Source: JBBRMU01 sp038230655 (GTDB taxonomy: Bacteria > Patescibacteriota > Microgenomatia > UBA1406 > GWC2-37-13). From it: 53,758 bases of DNA. Where the stretch lies: the NCBI GenBank assembly GCA_038230655.1, contig JBBRMU010000007.1, positions 1 through 53,758 of the forward strand, read 5' to 3'. Position 1 is the stretch's first letter. Each line of letters begins with the position of its first letter. The position numbers were made by a program, and so were the translations under genes. Under the pieces are notes generated by a model that did not search any database, was not told the DNA's origin, and saw only the letters and a program-made list of their open reading frames with translations. Below are positions 7,708 through 16,606 of the stretch, one piece after another.

Positions 7708-9793
7708 TAGATGCCTCTTGATTACCGTCGAAAAACTCTACTTTAACAACATGATTTCCTCCGGTTATATGTGTACTATCATTATCTGTCCGACTTCCCC
7801 AATACCAGTAGTCAGTTACAGGTTGATCATCGACATAAACTCTTACACCATCATCATGTGCAGTGGTGAATCTGTAAGTTCCTGCGGTAAAATTCACCTG
7901 TTTAATCCATCTGACGGAGAATTGATCTGTATTTATACCTGGTGCAGGTGACCCAAGACCCCAGTTGAATGTTAGATTTGTATCATTTCTCGTAAGCACT
8001 GGTGGATCAGTTAGCTCTGTGTCGTTATAGTACGTACCCAACCAGTAGCCTGTTGGTGGAATTGGTGTCGGTGTACTAGTTGGAATTGGGAATAAAGTAG
8101 GTGTCGGTTGACACGATCTACCTGTCGCCTGTCTAAGTAGGTTAAAGTCTAGAATATCGACTCTTTCTGGTGTTGAGCTAACTATATTATAAAAACACGG
8201 TGTAGACTGGGTGCATACTTTTCCAAACTCTGCACGGACACAGTTAAAGTCTGATACATCGACAACTCCGTTAGGAGTGCCGTGGGATGGTGGGTTTCCA
8301 CCTGGCCCAGGTGTTGTCGTTGGGCCTCCACAAACATCTGCAGCACATAAAGTTTCTGGAGGCAGAACTGCAGGTCTACCAGGGGGAAGCGAGATAGTTC
8401 CCGTTGTATAGTAACTTGCAACACGGTCTGCGATATATCCTCCATCATCATCTGAAACTGTTGAAGTAAGAGTGTTTGGTATCCCCTGAGGGTTCCCTGG
8501 AGGCGATAGTGCAGATGGGTTTGTAACTCCATCTCCGTTTGAGTCAAAGTAGTGAGACTGTGATCCAACTCCAGCTCCCCACATTAACCCCACAACTCCA
8601 GCATCAATCCATGTTTGAATATGTGATCTACCAGTCGTTGGGTTAAGAAAATATTCGGTTTTGTTATCTTGATAGTGACCAGCAGTATTGTTCTCTGTTC
8701 TATAAAGCCGGTTACCGTTCGGTACTTGCCACATTATGACACGCTTATTTGTCTGGCTACTAATTGAGCTCAACCATGTAGCGACTGTTGAAAACTTTGG
8801 TTCACGGCTATCATCATCCCACCACCAACGATTATAACCTTGAGGAGTCGGAGTTGGAGGGTTTGGAGAATAAGTATCATACGGACAGTTAGCAAAAGAG
8901 TAACAAGCCGCATCGCGATCAATTGGACTAAAGGAAACCATATCAAACCCGTTGCCAAAACTATTAAAGTAGTTCGCAATCCTATTTGCATGATTCTGCC
9001 AGTTGTATGTTGGCTGATCCCGAAGAGACGTGATTAAGTCATCATTAGGTCCCCAGAGACTAATATCTAATGCTAATAGTACATGTGGTGCATACAAATC
9101 TCGTATATGAGCTATTGCTCTATGAAATGCTGCATAGTCATCTGGATAGTTGGCGACATCTGGAAAAAGGCTAGAACGAACTTTGGTCGGTTGATTACCG
9201 GCATTATCATTTATATTGTGAGCTTCTTGTTGCATGACTCCTTCTAGATCCGGCTCAAAGATAACAATATTGCCTCTATCACCAGTTTCATTTATTTTCT
9301 GCATTAATCTTTTAAAATCCTGATAGTAATCATACATTAACGAGGCATTATTCAGATTTCTATATTCGTCATTTGAGGTCCCGGACTGTAAAATCTGATA
9401 GTAAACAAACGGAGTCTTCATATTTCTTGACCGTGAGTCAGCTATATAGCTCGTAATATAAGAGCCATTTCCGTTTCCCCAATTCCACCAACCTCCATCA
9501 CCATTATGTACTCCCCCTGCAAGATACTGATATCTGTAAGTGTAGGGAACACTTGCATGTACGTCAGAAAATGTACCATTAAAAAGTCCAAAGCCAAACG
9601 TGTTTGGTAGTTCTGAAGGTAGATGTGCTAAACCAGGTGTTGGTGAGACAGTATTGACCTGGGCATTAGTTTTTTGGTTGATCGATGTTTGGTCGACCTT
9701 AGTCGAAAGAGAAAGAATTGAAATAGAGGCTACTCCAAGAACAAATAAAATGAGATATGTGGATACTTTGGAAAAGTTTTTTTCAGATTTCAT
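7676..9793 (-). CDS. Secreted/anchored putative glycoside hydrolase with dockerin-like repeats and a PA14 domain
   Basis: A membrane helix or uncleaved signal at 11-30 leads to a large region (about 60-470) whose alternating strands (FVYYQIL, IVIFEPDLEG, LLALDISLW, MVSFSPIDRD, VIMWQVPNGN, VGLMWGAG) look like a TIM barrel. The acidic strand ends E-P-D and D-R-D are candidate catalytic residues. A calcium-loop-like DSNGDGVTN follows. Two dockerin-like half repeats (GVVDVSDFNCVRAEFG and RVDILDFNLLRQATG) come next, then a Thr/Pro linker and a C-terminal PA14 domain (about 582-705) with the D-D-G-V-R-V-Y-V-D core. PA14 usually binds carbohydrate. Together this suggests a cell-surface carbohydrate-active protein. 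The specific enzyme family is not recognised. Confidence 0.72.
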   Translation of the reverse strand: MKSEKNFSKVSTYLILFVLGVASISILSLSTKVDQTSINQKTNAQVNTVSPTPGLAHLPSELPNTFGFGLFNGTFSDVHASVPYTYRYQYLAGGVHNGDGGWWNWGNGNGSYITSYIADSRSRNMKTPFVYYQILQSGTSNDEYRNLNNASLMYDYYQDFKRLMQKINETGDRGNIVIFEPDLEGVMQQEAHNINDNAGNQPTKVRSSLFPDVANYPDDYAAFHRAIAHIRDLYAPHVLLALDISLWGPNDDLITSLRDQPTYNWQNHANRIANYFNSFGNGFDMVSFSPIDRDAACYSFANCPYDTYSPNPPTPTPQGYNRWWWDDDSREPKFSTVATWLSSISSQTNKRVIMWQVPNGNRLYRTENNTAGHYQDNKTEYFLNPTTGRSHIQTWIDAGVVGLMWGAGVGSQSHYFDSNGDGVTNPSALSPPGNPQGIPNTLTSTVSDDDGGYIADRVASYYTTGTISLPPGRPAVLPPETLCAADVCGGPTTTPGPGGNPPSHGTPNGVVDVSDFNCVRAEFGKVCTQSTPCFYNIVSSTPERVDILDFNLLRQATGRSCQPTPTLFPIPTSTPTPIPPTGYWLGTYYNDTELTDPPVLTRNDTNLTFNWGLGSPAPGINTDQFSVRWIKQVNFTAGTYRFTTAHDDGVRVYVDDQPVTDYWYWGSRTDNDSTHITGGNHVVKVEFFDGNQEASINVSWTRTGN

Positions 9794-9976
9794 ACCAATT
9801 TAAGAACTATAAAAAGTAACTCTAGTATAGCGCTACAGTAGATTTATGAAGATGTCAATACATTATGGTATTTAATTTTGCTCTTTGTTGGGAAACATCA
9901 CCAAAAACTAGCTATTTTGGATAAAAGAACGCTTTGGGAGGGAAGTTTATCTAAATCGGCTGCGAAATAAGTATTT

Positions 9977-10666
9977 CTATGGTGCTTTAAGAACTTTGAT
10001 CGTTTGTAATATTTTTTCAGTGTGATCAGTTTGTTGTCCCGTGAGAAAAAGGGCATGCTTTGGGTCAACTCCGCACATTACATGGCTTTCCCCACCTGCT
10101 GAGATTGGGGTCCTAATCATCAAACATGACCATCCATTATACGAATAACTTTTTTCAAGATAGTTACTTTGATCGTACATGGGTGGATCAGTAATCCCAA
10201 GTCGTTCATAAATAAATAGAAGTTTAGATTGACCGTTATAAGGTAATAAGCTCAGACTAATGCTAGTTCCTTTCATTGACAAAGTAATATTTGCATTATT
10301 GGTGGTAAACACTTTATATATCTTGGGGTCATAGCCTAACTCAAAAGTTTTTGAATTATCTTGTACTTTTTGCCATCCAGCTGGAAGAATATAACTAAGT
10401 TTAGTTGTTGGAGAAACATCCTCTGTATATAGCTTTCCTTTTGCAGCATCACTAATAGTAGGTTTTAAAGTGGCTAGAGGATAAGCAATCAAAGAAGGCA
10501 TCGCCGCATAATGAAGAGTGATAAAGAAGTAGACTATAATAGCAACTATGATAACACTAATGACTATTATTCCTCCAATAATAAAAGAGGTAGATGATTT
10601 TTGAGGAGGTTCCACTGTTGGAACTGAATTTAATGGTTGATTTGAAGGTTGTTGAGTATTGTCCAT
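9977..10666 (-). CDS. Hypothetical single-span membrane protein
   Basis: The N-terminus is Gln/Pro/Ser-rich. A strong membrane helix lies at about residues 28-52, and a roughly 170-residue external domain follows with two cysteines (W-S-C-L-M and V-M-C-G-V). The external part resembles the beta-rich domains of many uncharacterised anchored proteins of this lineage (I-L-P-A-G-W-Q-K-V). The start is the ATG at 10666 or the adjacent GTG at 10669. Upstream lies TTGACA (10698-10703), a 17-base spacer and AATAAT (10675-10680), ending 8 bases before the ATG. No function can be assigned. Confidence 0.6.
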   Translation of the reverse strand: MDNTQQPSNQPLNSVPTVEPPQKSSTSFIIGGIIVISVIIVAIIVYFFITLHYAAMPSLIAYPLATLKPTISDAAKGKLYTEDVSPTTKLSYILPAGWQKVQDNSKTFELGYDPKIYKVFTTNNANITLSMKGTSISLSLLPYNGQSKLLFIYERLGITDPPMYDQSNYLEKSYSYNGWSCLMIRTPISAGGESHVMCGVDPKHALFLTGQQTDHTEKILQTIKVLKAP

Positions 10667-10743
10667 CACACATTATTATTTCCTACATACGGAGTATTGT
10701 CAATAAAACTTTAATTCAGGTAAGTTTAAAAATATTATTTAGA

Positions 10744-10821
10744 TTGTCATGACAACCTATAATGCTATCACGTCTGGAGCGCTCATTGCAACTTCTTTTG
10801 AACCGGTTGTAGCAATGTTTT
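10744..10821 (+). other. Palindrome, -10 box and terminator-like hairpin: candidate small RNA unit
   Basis: A 12-base palindrome TTGTCATGACAA (10744-10755) is followed by TATAAT (10758-10763). A hairpin then pairs CATTGCAAC (10784-10792) with GTTgtaGCAATG (10806-10817) and ends in TTTT. Promoter, short body and terminator-like hairpin would give a transcript of only about 50 bases. No convincing protein is encoded. A short non-coding RNA is possible but unproven. Confidence 0.3.
10762..10781. repeat. 20-bp repeat, copy A
   Basis: ATGCTATCACGTCTGGAGCG matches 17 of 20 bases with the copy at 11682-11701. The copies lie at either end of the gene at 10919-11623. Confidence 0.5.
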
Positions 10822-10918
10822 ATACTTTGATGGAGATGTATATAGTTGAAAGTAAATAAAAGTAACGTCAGTTAAATAAGAGAATGAATCAAGAATACTT
10901 TGATATAATAATCATGTT

Positions 10919-11623
10919 ATGAGCATGATTGAACAAAGAATTCCTCAAGAATTACAGCACATGTTAAGTCTTAAGCCAGTTGAAAATGATCCATATGCTG
11001 AAATTTCACTTACTGAAGCATTTGATGATGCCTTTCTAGGCTTGCATAATGTTTCTAAAATGAGTCCTGAGCAGTATGCTGAAGCTCGAAGCTTTCATTC
11101 AATAAGAGTTCTTGCTGTTTTAGATAGTTTTACCAGAGGAGTTATTCTTGAAGGTTACCGTACCAATCAAGTATTTTCTGATAATCTTGGATACGACAAT
11201 GCACATTTCAGGACTAAAGATATTTCTAGTCACATGTCTTTAAAAAGAGATGGTGATGAGGTAAGGTTAGTTATAGACCATGCTAAAGAGACTGATACAC
11301 CTCAATGGAGTTGGGATTATAGAATTAATATACATTATGATTCTGAGTACACATATTCAGTGATTCCGAAACCTGGAGAAATTTTTAAAAGATTAAAAAT
11401 AGATTATATGCAACCATCTCAGAATCATCCTAATACTGTTCCGATATCGCAAAACTGGAGTATTGTTTTTCATGAAGGATCGATAACTTCAATAGAAAAA
11501 AGATTTAATGTACCAATTGATATTGGCACAGCACAAGAGCAGGACTCAAATAATGACAATAGCATAGAAGTTACTCCTCAACTTAATCCTGAACCATTTG
11601 ATGATCTTTGGCCAAGTAGATAA
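10919..11623 (+). CDS. Hypothetical soluble protein
   Basis: The 234-residue protein has no signal peptide or membrane helix and no recognised motif. The N-terminal half is helical and acidic. The second half looks beta-rich, with W-S-W-D-Y-R-I-N and Y-T-Y-S-V-I-P segments, and the C-terminal tail is Asn/Asp/Gln-rich and probably disordered. TATAAT (10904-10909) ends 9 bases before the ATG. It is flanked by two copies of a 20-bp repeat (10762 and 11682), which may mean the segment was gained as a unit. Confidence 0.55.
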   Translation: MSMIEQRIPQELQHMLSLKPVENDPYAEISLTEAFDDAFLGLHNVSKMSPEQYAEARSFHSIRVLAVLDSFTRGVILEGYRTNQVFSDNLGYDNAHFRTKDISSHMSLKRDGDEVRLVIDHAKETDTPQWSWDYRINIHYDSEYTYSVIPKPGEIFKRLKIDYMQPSQNHPNTVPISQNWSIVFHEGSITSIEKRFNVPIDIGTAQEQDSNNDNSIEVTPQLNPEPFDDLWPSR

Positions 11624-11649
11624 AGATTAATAAATTGCAAGATTAGCCC

Positions 11650-11676
11650 TTTGTACGGCGCTATACTAGGTACAAA
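11650..11676. repeat. Inverted repeat / hairpin
   Basis: TTTGTAC (11650-11656) and GTACAAA (11670-11676) form a 7-bp stem around a 13-base loop that contains TATACT. It lies downstream of the gene at 10919 and downstream of the oppositely oriented tRNA-Gly. No T-run follows on either strand, so it is not a standard terminator. Confidence 0.35.
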
Positions 11677-11681
11677 ACCCG

Positions 11682-11701
11682 ATGCTATCCCGTTAGGAGC
11701 G
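11682..11701. repeat. 20-bp repeat, copy B
   Basis: ATGCTATCCCGTTAGGAGCG matches copy A (10762-10781) at 17 of 20 positions. It overlaps the last four bases of the 3' end of tRNA-Gly. Confidence 0.5.
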
Positions 11702-11769
11702 GTGGACCGGATTTGAACCGGCAACCCCTTCCTTGGCAAGGAAGTATTCTACCGTTGAACTACCACCGC
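11698..11769 (-). tRNA. tRNA-Gly (anticodon GCC)
   Basis: The cloverleaf has acceptor GCGGTGG/CCACCGC, discriminator T and anticodon stem CTTCC/GGAAG around the loop TTGCCAA, giving anticodon GCC. The T-arm is GCCGG-TTCAAAT-CCGGT. It is 72 bases long and CCA is not encoded. It has its own promoter just upstream. Confidence 0.95.
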
Positions 11770-11779
11770 TTTGAGTTTA

Positions 11780-11808
11780 AGTATATCAAACAACATGATT
11801 GATCTCAA
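11780..11808 (-). promoter_or_regulatory. Promoter of tRNA-Gly
   Basis: On the minus strand, TTGAGA (11808-11803), a 17-base spacer and TATACT (11785-11780). The tRNA begins 10 bases downstream of the -10 box. Confidence 0.65.
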
Positions 11809-11827
11809 GATCACATAATCGGTGCAT

Positions 11828-14410
11828 TTATTTTATTTGATATAAAGCTCCAAATTTACTTTTTGTTTCAAACATTTTTTTTCCTAACTTATTGAATTTA
11901 CTTTCATCGATCTCAGAATATTTTTTCCTTTCTACCGGTGATACCACTACATACTGTATATGATATTTTTTTATTAATGACTTAGTAAGCTTTAGATCTG
12001 ACGACTGATAAATAGCATTAATATCGGTGATTCGTTTACCAACAACATCAGCGCTCCCTCTCCAGAGCCACTCATGAACCCACCAACCGGCTAAAGTTGG
12101 GTTACCCGTATAAGCTGAAATCACATTTAAATCGGTATAAGAATCGCCTTGAGCTTCCAAAATTACGGACTGATTTTTAATATGTAGATTTATAAAATTA
12201 ATTATTTCAAAGGCTTCATTGTTTTGGATCTTTAACCATGATGAGCCATCAATATCAGTGTGAATGTTTCTAATCTGTTTTATATGGCTTGAGAGGGTAA
12301 TGTTATGGTAATAAAATGGGAATGCCATAAGGGGATAAAGCAAGATGAGTGAAACTGCATTCGTCACCAGATATATACCAATAAAACCCACAATTATTAT
12401 CCATTGCTTATAGAAAATGATTAAAAAGTAAATAAGTGTTAAAAAAGGAATTAAAAATAGCCATTCTATAAAAAACCCAATATGGGTATGCCTCAAAGTT
12501 ACAGGGAACAAAACAACAGTAATATACTGTAGTACAATCTCTCCTATAAAAAAATTAACATAACTTTGCTGTGAGTATGTCATTTGTTTTAATCTGTAAA
12601 TTACATATATAGAAGCAAGACTCATTATAATATATGCCTGATATCCGAGTTTAAACATGGTATTGGCTCTAAAATCATGATCATAGATATCTTTAACATA
12701 AAAAAACTCGGGAATAATTATGAGAGCTGTTCCAAAAATAAAAAGGAGTAGCATGAACTTATCCATAATTATTTTGCTACTGAAATCTATCTGTTTTTTT
12801 TCTCGTTTCTGAGATTGATTTTTTTTTAATTTAACAATATGTGCATATCTCAAAATACGCTGAAAACAGCTGATGTTTTTAAACTTTCTAATCTGAAACA
12901 TCATTAGAAAAATCATATTTGTCCAAAAAAATCCCCATAAAATGAAAAGCATCCAAAAGGGTGATTTTTGGCAGTTTCCCTTTTCAAATAGAAATGGTCC
13001 TAATTTAGTTTTAACAACACCATTTACTTTTGGTGTATGATCAAAAAATGATTTTGGTACACAGTTAACGCCAATACCACTCACAAAGAGGGAAAAATGA
13101 GAGGTAAACGGAAAAGAAAAAATTAGAAAAAATACTATTAATAAAACTATCTGAATAATAAACTTACTGGTTAGTTTATATACAATGAGGAAAACTATTA
13201 AACTTAATAGTAGATAAATTCCTCCATCAAAAGCATTTGTCATATAATGGACTGCTAACATGAAACCTAAAAATACAGATACTACTGAGTCATTTGAAAA
13301 AAGCAGATATTTATTACTTAAAATGTTTGAGAGAAGTATTGATGGTAATAGCCAATTTTTCTTTAACTTTTTTGTTCCTTTTTTTTCTAAAACTTCTTTT
13401 ATAAATATATGTTTTGTGTAAAATAAATGAAGAAGCACTGCTAACGTTAAGAGAACAAAAGGTATATCCAAAACATGTCCATGGAGATCCGCAACAACAT
13501 ATGAATACGATGGAAATTCATGAATGGTAAATGGAATAAAACGGGTTGCATTGGGATACCAATAAGCAGCTGGATTAAAGTGGCCGAGTATTTTCCAAAA
13601 AGGAATCGCTGATTCATTCGGATAACCCTTTGTAAAAAGATAAATTGTATGAAAGTTTCCGGCTAAATTTAGAAGAATACTACCTAATAAACCATAACAG
13701 ATTATTTTCAAAAAAGGAGTATGTTTTTTGATTTTTCCTTCAGCAATCATAACTATATTCGCGACTAGTGAGAATGTTAAAGTTACTCCTTGAGCAAATA
13801 TGGTTGCCAGAATTAAGTTATATCCAATATATGGAGAGACACCCGTTAGTTTAATGAGCACTGCTCCTGTTAGATGACCAAAGTAATAGTAATTTATCGG
13901 AAAACCTTGAGGATGTTGCACTCCATGTACATTTGGACCCGCCGAATACCACATATCTAGGGGTGGAAAGTGAACAGAGTGCAAGATTGAGTTGATAAAT
14001 CCGAAATCCATAAATTTTTCCAAGTCATGAATTGACGGTTCCTGACCTCGGATATATGTCAAAAAGAATAAAGCTACTAAAAATAAAAGCTCCTCAATTA
14101 TAAAGTAAAGTGCTTTTGACTTTGGAATAAGAAATATAGTTTTACGTAGTTTATCTTTCCACAGAAAGTACATATTCACCAGAATCAATCCAGCAAGAAT
14201 AATATATATAGTAAATTGATTAAATCTGATGATATTGAGTGTCCCAAGTAAATAAGAAGTGTAACTTATTAAAAGAATGCCAATAGTTTTACTGAAAGGA
14301 TACCCGTGATCAAAAAAAAAGGCAAAAAGTCGTCTCGTTAAGGGGTAAAATATTAAGCCTAAAGCAAGTAAAAACGTATACCAAATAAAAGTCGTTGCAA
14401 TCCAGTTCAT
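11828..14410 (-). CDS. DUF2298 (YYY-domain) multi-span membrane protein, probable GT-C-like glycosyltransferase
   Basis: The 860-residue protein has more than ten membrane helices and the diagnostic DUF2298 segments: an N-terminal E-P-S-I-H-D-L-E-K-F-M-D, then P-P-L-D-M-W-Y-S, then I-N-Y-Y-Y-F-G-H. The acidic loop after the first helices resembles the catalytic loop of GT-C enzymes that use lipid-phosphate sugars. The C-terminal soluble part (G-D-S-Y-T-D-L-N-V-I-S-A-Y-T-G) is also typical. DUF2298 proteins are known from Chloroflexi, archaea and candidate phyla but lack a proven reaction. Sugar transfer at the outer face is an inference. TATAAT (14423-14418) ends 7 bases before the ATG. Confidence 0.85.
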   Translation of the reverse strand: MNWIATTFIWYTFLLALGLIFYPLTRRLFAFFFDHGYPFSKTIGILLISYTSYLLGTLNIIRFNQFTIYIILAGLILVNMYFLWKDKLRKTIFLIPKSKALYFIIEELLFLVALFFLTYIRGQEPSIHDLEKFMDFGFINSILHSVHFPPLDMWYSAGPNVHGVQHPQGFPINYYYFGHLTGAVLIKLTGVSPYIGYNLILATIFAQGVTLTFSLVANIVMIAEGKIKKHTPFLKIICYGLLGSILLNLAGNFHTIYLFTKGYPNESAIPFWKILGHFNPAAYWYPNATRFIPFTIHEFPSYSYVVADLHGHVLDIPFVLLTLAVLLHLFYTKHIFIKEVLEKKGTKKLKKNWLLPSILLSNILSNKYLLFSNDSVVSVFLGFMLAVHYMTNAFDGGIYLLLSLIVFLIVYKLTSKFIIQIVLLIVFFLIFSFPFTSHFSLFVSGIGVNCVPKSFFDHTPKVNGVVKTKLGPFLFEKGNCQKSPFWMLFILWGFFWTNMIFLMMFQIRKFKNISCFQRILRYAHIVKLKKNQSQKREKKQIDFSSKIIMDKFMLLLFIFGTALIIIPEFFYVKDIYDHDFRANTMFKLGYQAYIIMSLASIYVIYRLKQMTYSQQSYVNFFIGEIVLQYITVVLFPVTLRHTHIGFFIEWLFLIPFLTLIYFLIIFYKQWIIIVGFIGIYLVTNAVSLILLYPLMAFPFYYHNITLSSHIKQIRNIHTDIDGSSWLKIQNNEAFEIINFINLHIKNQSVILEAQGDSYTDLNVISAYTGNPTLAGWWVHEWLWRGSADVVGKRITDINAIYQSSDLKLTKSLIKKYHIQYVVVSPVERKKYSEIDESKFNKLGKKMFETKSKFGALYQIK

Positions 14411-14474
14411 ACTGGATATTATAAATGAATAAAGTAAAGAAATAAAAATTTATATCTAGAACTTTATTTCATTC

Positions 14475-16571
14475 TTATTTAAATAGGTTTTTGAAAAAGT
14501 CGAGAATACCGCTTATGATAGGAATGTCACCTAAGTTTTGAGTTGCGGTTTGACCTCCTTGAGAATTTGGTTTTCCGTTATTTGGACCTCCTGGATTGGG
14601 ACTCCCACCATGACAACATACCGAATATCCACAACCTCGATCATAGGTACAAGAGGGAGTATCTCCGGTACAGCTCGGATTAGAACCAGTAATACGACAG
14701 TTTCCTCGTCCCAGATCATCACAGTTAGTAGGATCAGAGGGGCAGGTAGCTACACTACTAGGACGAGGTGTAGGAGGTGGAGTATTCGTAGGATTTGGAG
14801 GATTAAATTCAGCTACAGCATAACCAACGACACCTATTGAACAGGTTACTCTGCCTGTAGCACTGCCTGAATAATTGTAAGGACCTGTAGCATGAGCTCT
14901 CGCCTCATATACATGTCCAGGATTACAGTCTATAAAGTCAGAATAATAACCAGGTGCTCCAGGATTGAGAGTTACACTTGGAGAAATATTGCCTGAATCA
15001 TAAACGAGTAAATTAGCAGTTACATCAGTCAATAAAAGGTGGTATAACAAAACAAAAGAATAATAATTAGGATCAACATTTGTAGAGAGGATTGTTAAAG
15101 CTCGTACTTGAGGGAAGGGAGTAGGTGTTGGAGTCTGTGTCGGTGTTCTCGTAGGTGTTGGTGTCGGTGTTCTCGTAGGTGTTGGTGATAACGTCGGTAT
15201 AGCTGTTGGTATAGTCGTATAATTTGGAACAGGCGTTGGAGTTGGCGTTACACATGGACCACCAATACATGGGAGCGATATCCTGTGATAACGTTGATTG
15301 CGATTACATTGTACATTCGTATATGAAGCTGTATTACTTCCAGTACCATTATGATAACCTACTTCAATTGTATTATTCGTACTATCTTCTGCACAAACAT
15401 ATTGAACTGTCACATCTTGATCGATCGAAACTGAATGATCTAGTAGGTTTGTACCATTTATATCGACACTATCTGCAAAGTACCCACCTAGCATATGATT
15501 TAATATTACATAATTATAAATTTCGCCAGTATTTTCTAAAATGGGGGTTTTAGTTTTTGTCGGTGTGAAGGTGAAGGCAGCACTTGTTGGACTTCCACTT
15601 AGAGGAGAAAAATCTACATGGATGGCTGAGTTTGTAAAAGAACCCCCTTCTACACAAGTATGAAATGATGAATCGGTTGAGTCTGAACTTTCTGAAGCAG
15701 ACCAACTTACTTGATATTGACTACCTGGTATACAGTCTATTTGTTCCATGACATTTAGTTGATGAGCTCTTAATACATCGGTAAACTGTGAAGAAAGTTT
15801 GCTACTCCCAAGTGCCTGTATACCAGTAACGGTTATCGAATGTATTGAACGGAATGGCCAGTGGTTAGAAAAGAGAAATGTTAATTTCCCCATTTGTTGA
15901 GGAGGTAATGGAGCAACAGCCTGACGGACCACCAGCTGCACATTGTCTCGTGAAGAAGTGTCAACAATAATGCGACTACAGTTTGAGGTAATACTCCGCG
16001 AAGGATCATCGGGTTGCGTAACACAGTAGTTTGTATTATTACTTCCAGAGTTAGACACACATACATCAAAATTTCCACTGGGAATATTGGAAAATGCAAA
16101 CGAACCTTGTTGTGTTCCAATTGAGTCCCCCGTATTGCCTGTTGTAATTGTTCTATCGACTGTACAGTTTCCTTCCTGATTGATTCCTAAAATCCTAACA
16201 GTTACCGGTTGAGATACTGGTAAAAGATATGCTCCTTGAGGAGGACATGCTGGTGCAGGTTGAGGAGCATTATCTGTTTTTAAAACTGTTCCTGATATAG
16301 AGTATGTCTGTCCATCACCACAGGGAGGTAATTGATATCCTGTGGGTGTTAAACTGTCACCTGAAATTCCTCCAGTATTTACATTTGTTATCTCACTTGC
16401 TTTTGAACCGTAATTTAACCGGGAATTTAATGAGAGAATATTAATGCCTATTAATGTTCCAACTATCGCTACAATTCCCCCAATCGCAAACACATTCTTT
16501 ACACTCACCTTAGACAAATCTTTAAAAAAGTATTTATGCCAATTTGAGTTGTCAGAAATAAACTTTGCCAT
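14475..16571 (-). CDS. Large anchored Thr/Pro-rich surface protein
   Basis: The N-terminus carries one membrane helix at about 27-48 followed by N-S-R-L-N-Y-G-S-K-A-S-E. A similar helix-plus-S-K/R-A-x-E pattern begins the protein encoded at 45405, so the two share an export or anchoring signal. The 650-residue external part holds several beta-sandwich-like units with repeated Cys-containing P-G-x-x-Y-x-V/A motifs (QVSWSASESS, EARAHATG). It also has a long TPTPTPTRTPT linker and a Cys-rich C-terminal stretch (about 12 Cys in 50 residues), then a final hydrophobic helix near the end (I-P-I-I-S-G-I-L-D-F-F-K-N-L-F-K). The linker is a plausible O-glycosylation region. No enzyme motif is visible. 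Confidence 0.65.
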   Translation of the reverse strand: MAKFISDNSNWHKYFFKDLSKVSVKNVFAIGGIVAIVGTLIGINILSLNSRLNYGSKASEITNVNTGGISGDSLTPTGYQLPPCGDGQTYSISGTVLKTDNAPQPAPACPPQGAYLLPVSQPVTVRILGINQEGNCTVDRTITTGNTGDSIGTQQGSFAFSNIPSGNFDVCVSNSGSNNTNYCVTQPDDPSRSITSNCSRIIVDTSSRDNVQLVVRQAVAPLPPQQMGKLTFLFSNHWPFRSIHSITVTGIQALGSSKLSSQFTDVLRAHQLNVMEQIDCIPGSQYQVSWSASESSDSTDSSFHTCVEGGSFTNSAIHVDFSPLSGSPTSAAFTFTPTKTKTPILENTGEIYNYVILNHMLGGYFADSVDINGTNLLDHSVSIDQDVTVQYVCAEDSTNNTIEVGYHNGTGSNTASYTNVQCNRNQRYHRISLPCIGGPCVTPTPTPVPNYTTIPTAIPTLSPTPTRTPTPTPTRTPTQTPTPTPFPQVRALTILSTNVDPNYYSFVLLYHLLLTDVTANLLVYDSGNISPSVTLNPGAPGYYSDFIDCNPGHVYEARAHATGPYNYSGSATGRVTCSIGVVGYAVAEFNPPNPTNTPPPTPRPSSVATCPSDPTNCDDLGRGNCRITGSNPSCTGDTPSCTYDRGCGYSVCCHGGSPNPGGPNNGKPNSQGGQTATQNLGDIPIISGILDFFKNLFK
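15139..15186 (-). repeat. Two exact 24-bp tandem repeats in the Thr/Pro linker
   Basis: The unit runs 15139-15162 and again 15163-15186 with no mismatch, plus a degenerate half unit before it. It encodes T-P-T-P-T-R-T-P on the minus strand. Exact copies suggest recent expansion by slippage. Confidence 0.8.
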
Positions 16572-16577
16572 ATTTAA

Positions 16578-16606
16578 AATGTATAGAACTATATAATAAT
16601 TGTCAA
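16578..16606 (-). promoter_or_regulatory. Promoter of the Thr/Pro-rich protein gene, leaderless
   Basis: On the minus strand, TTGACA (16606-16601), a 17-base spacer and TACATT (16583-16578), which ends 6 bases before the ATG at 16571. Confidence 0.55.

Noticed and set aside
8182..9037. Several ORFs in other frames of the secreted barrel/PA14 gene
   Set aside because: Shadows of a gene with clear domains; their composition is simple and without motifs.
15121..15200. Short tandem repeats as a CRISPR array
   Set aside because: The repeats are directly adjacent without spacers, lie in a coding frame for a Thr/Pro linker, and no cas genes are present.
14531..15553. ORFs opposite or out of frame in the Thr/Pro-rich gene
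   Set aside because: They arise from the low-complexity repeat sequence; translations are repetitive.
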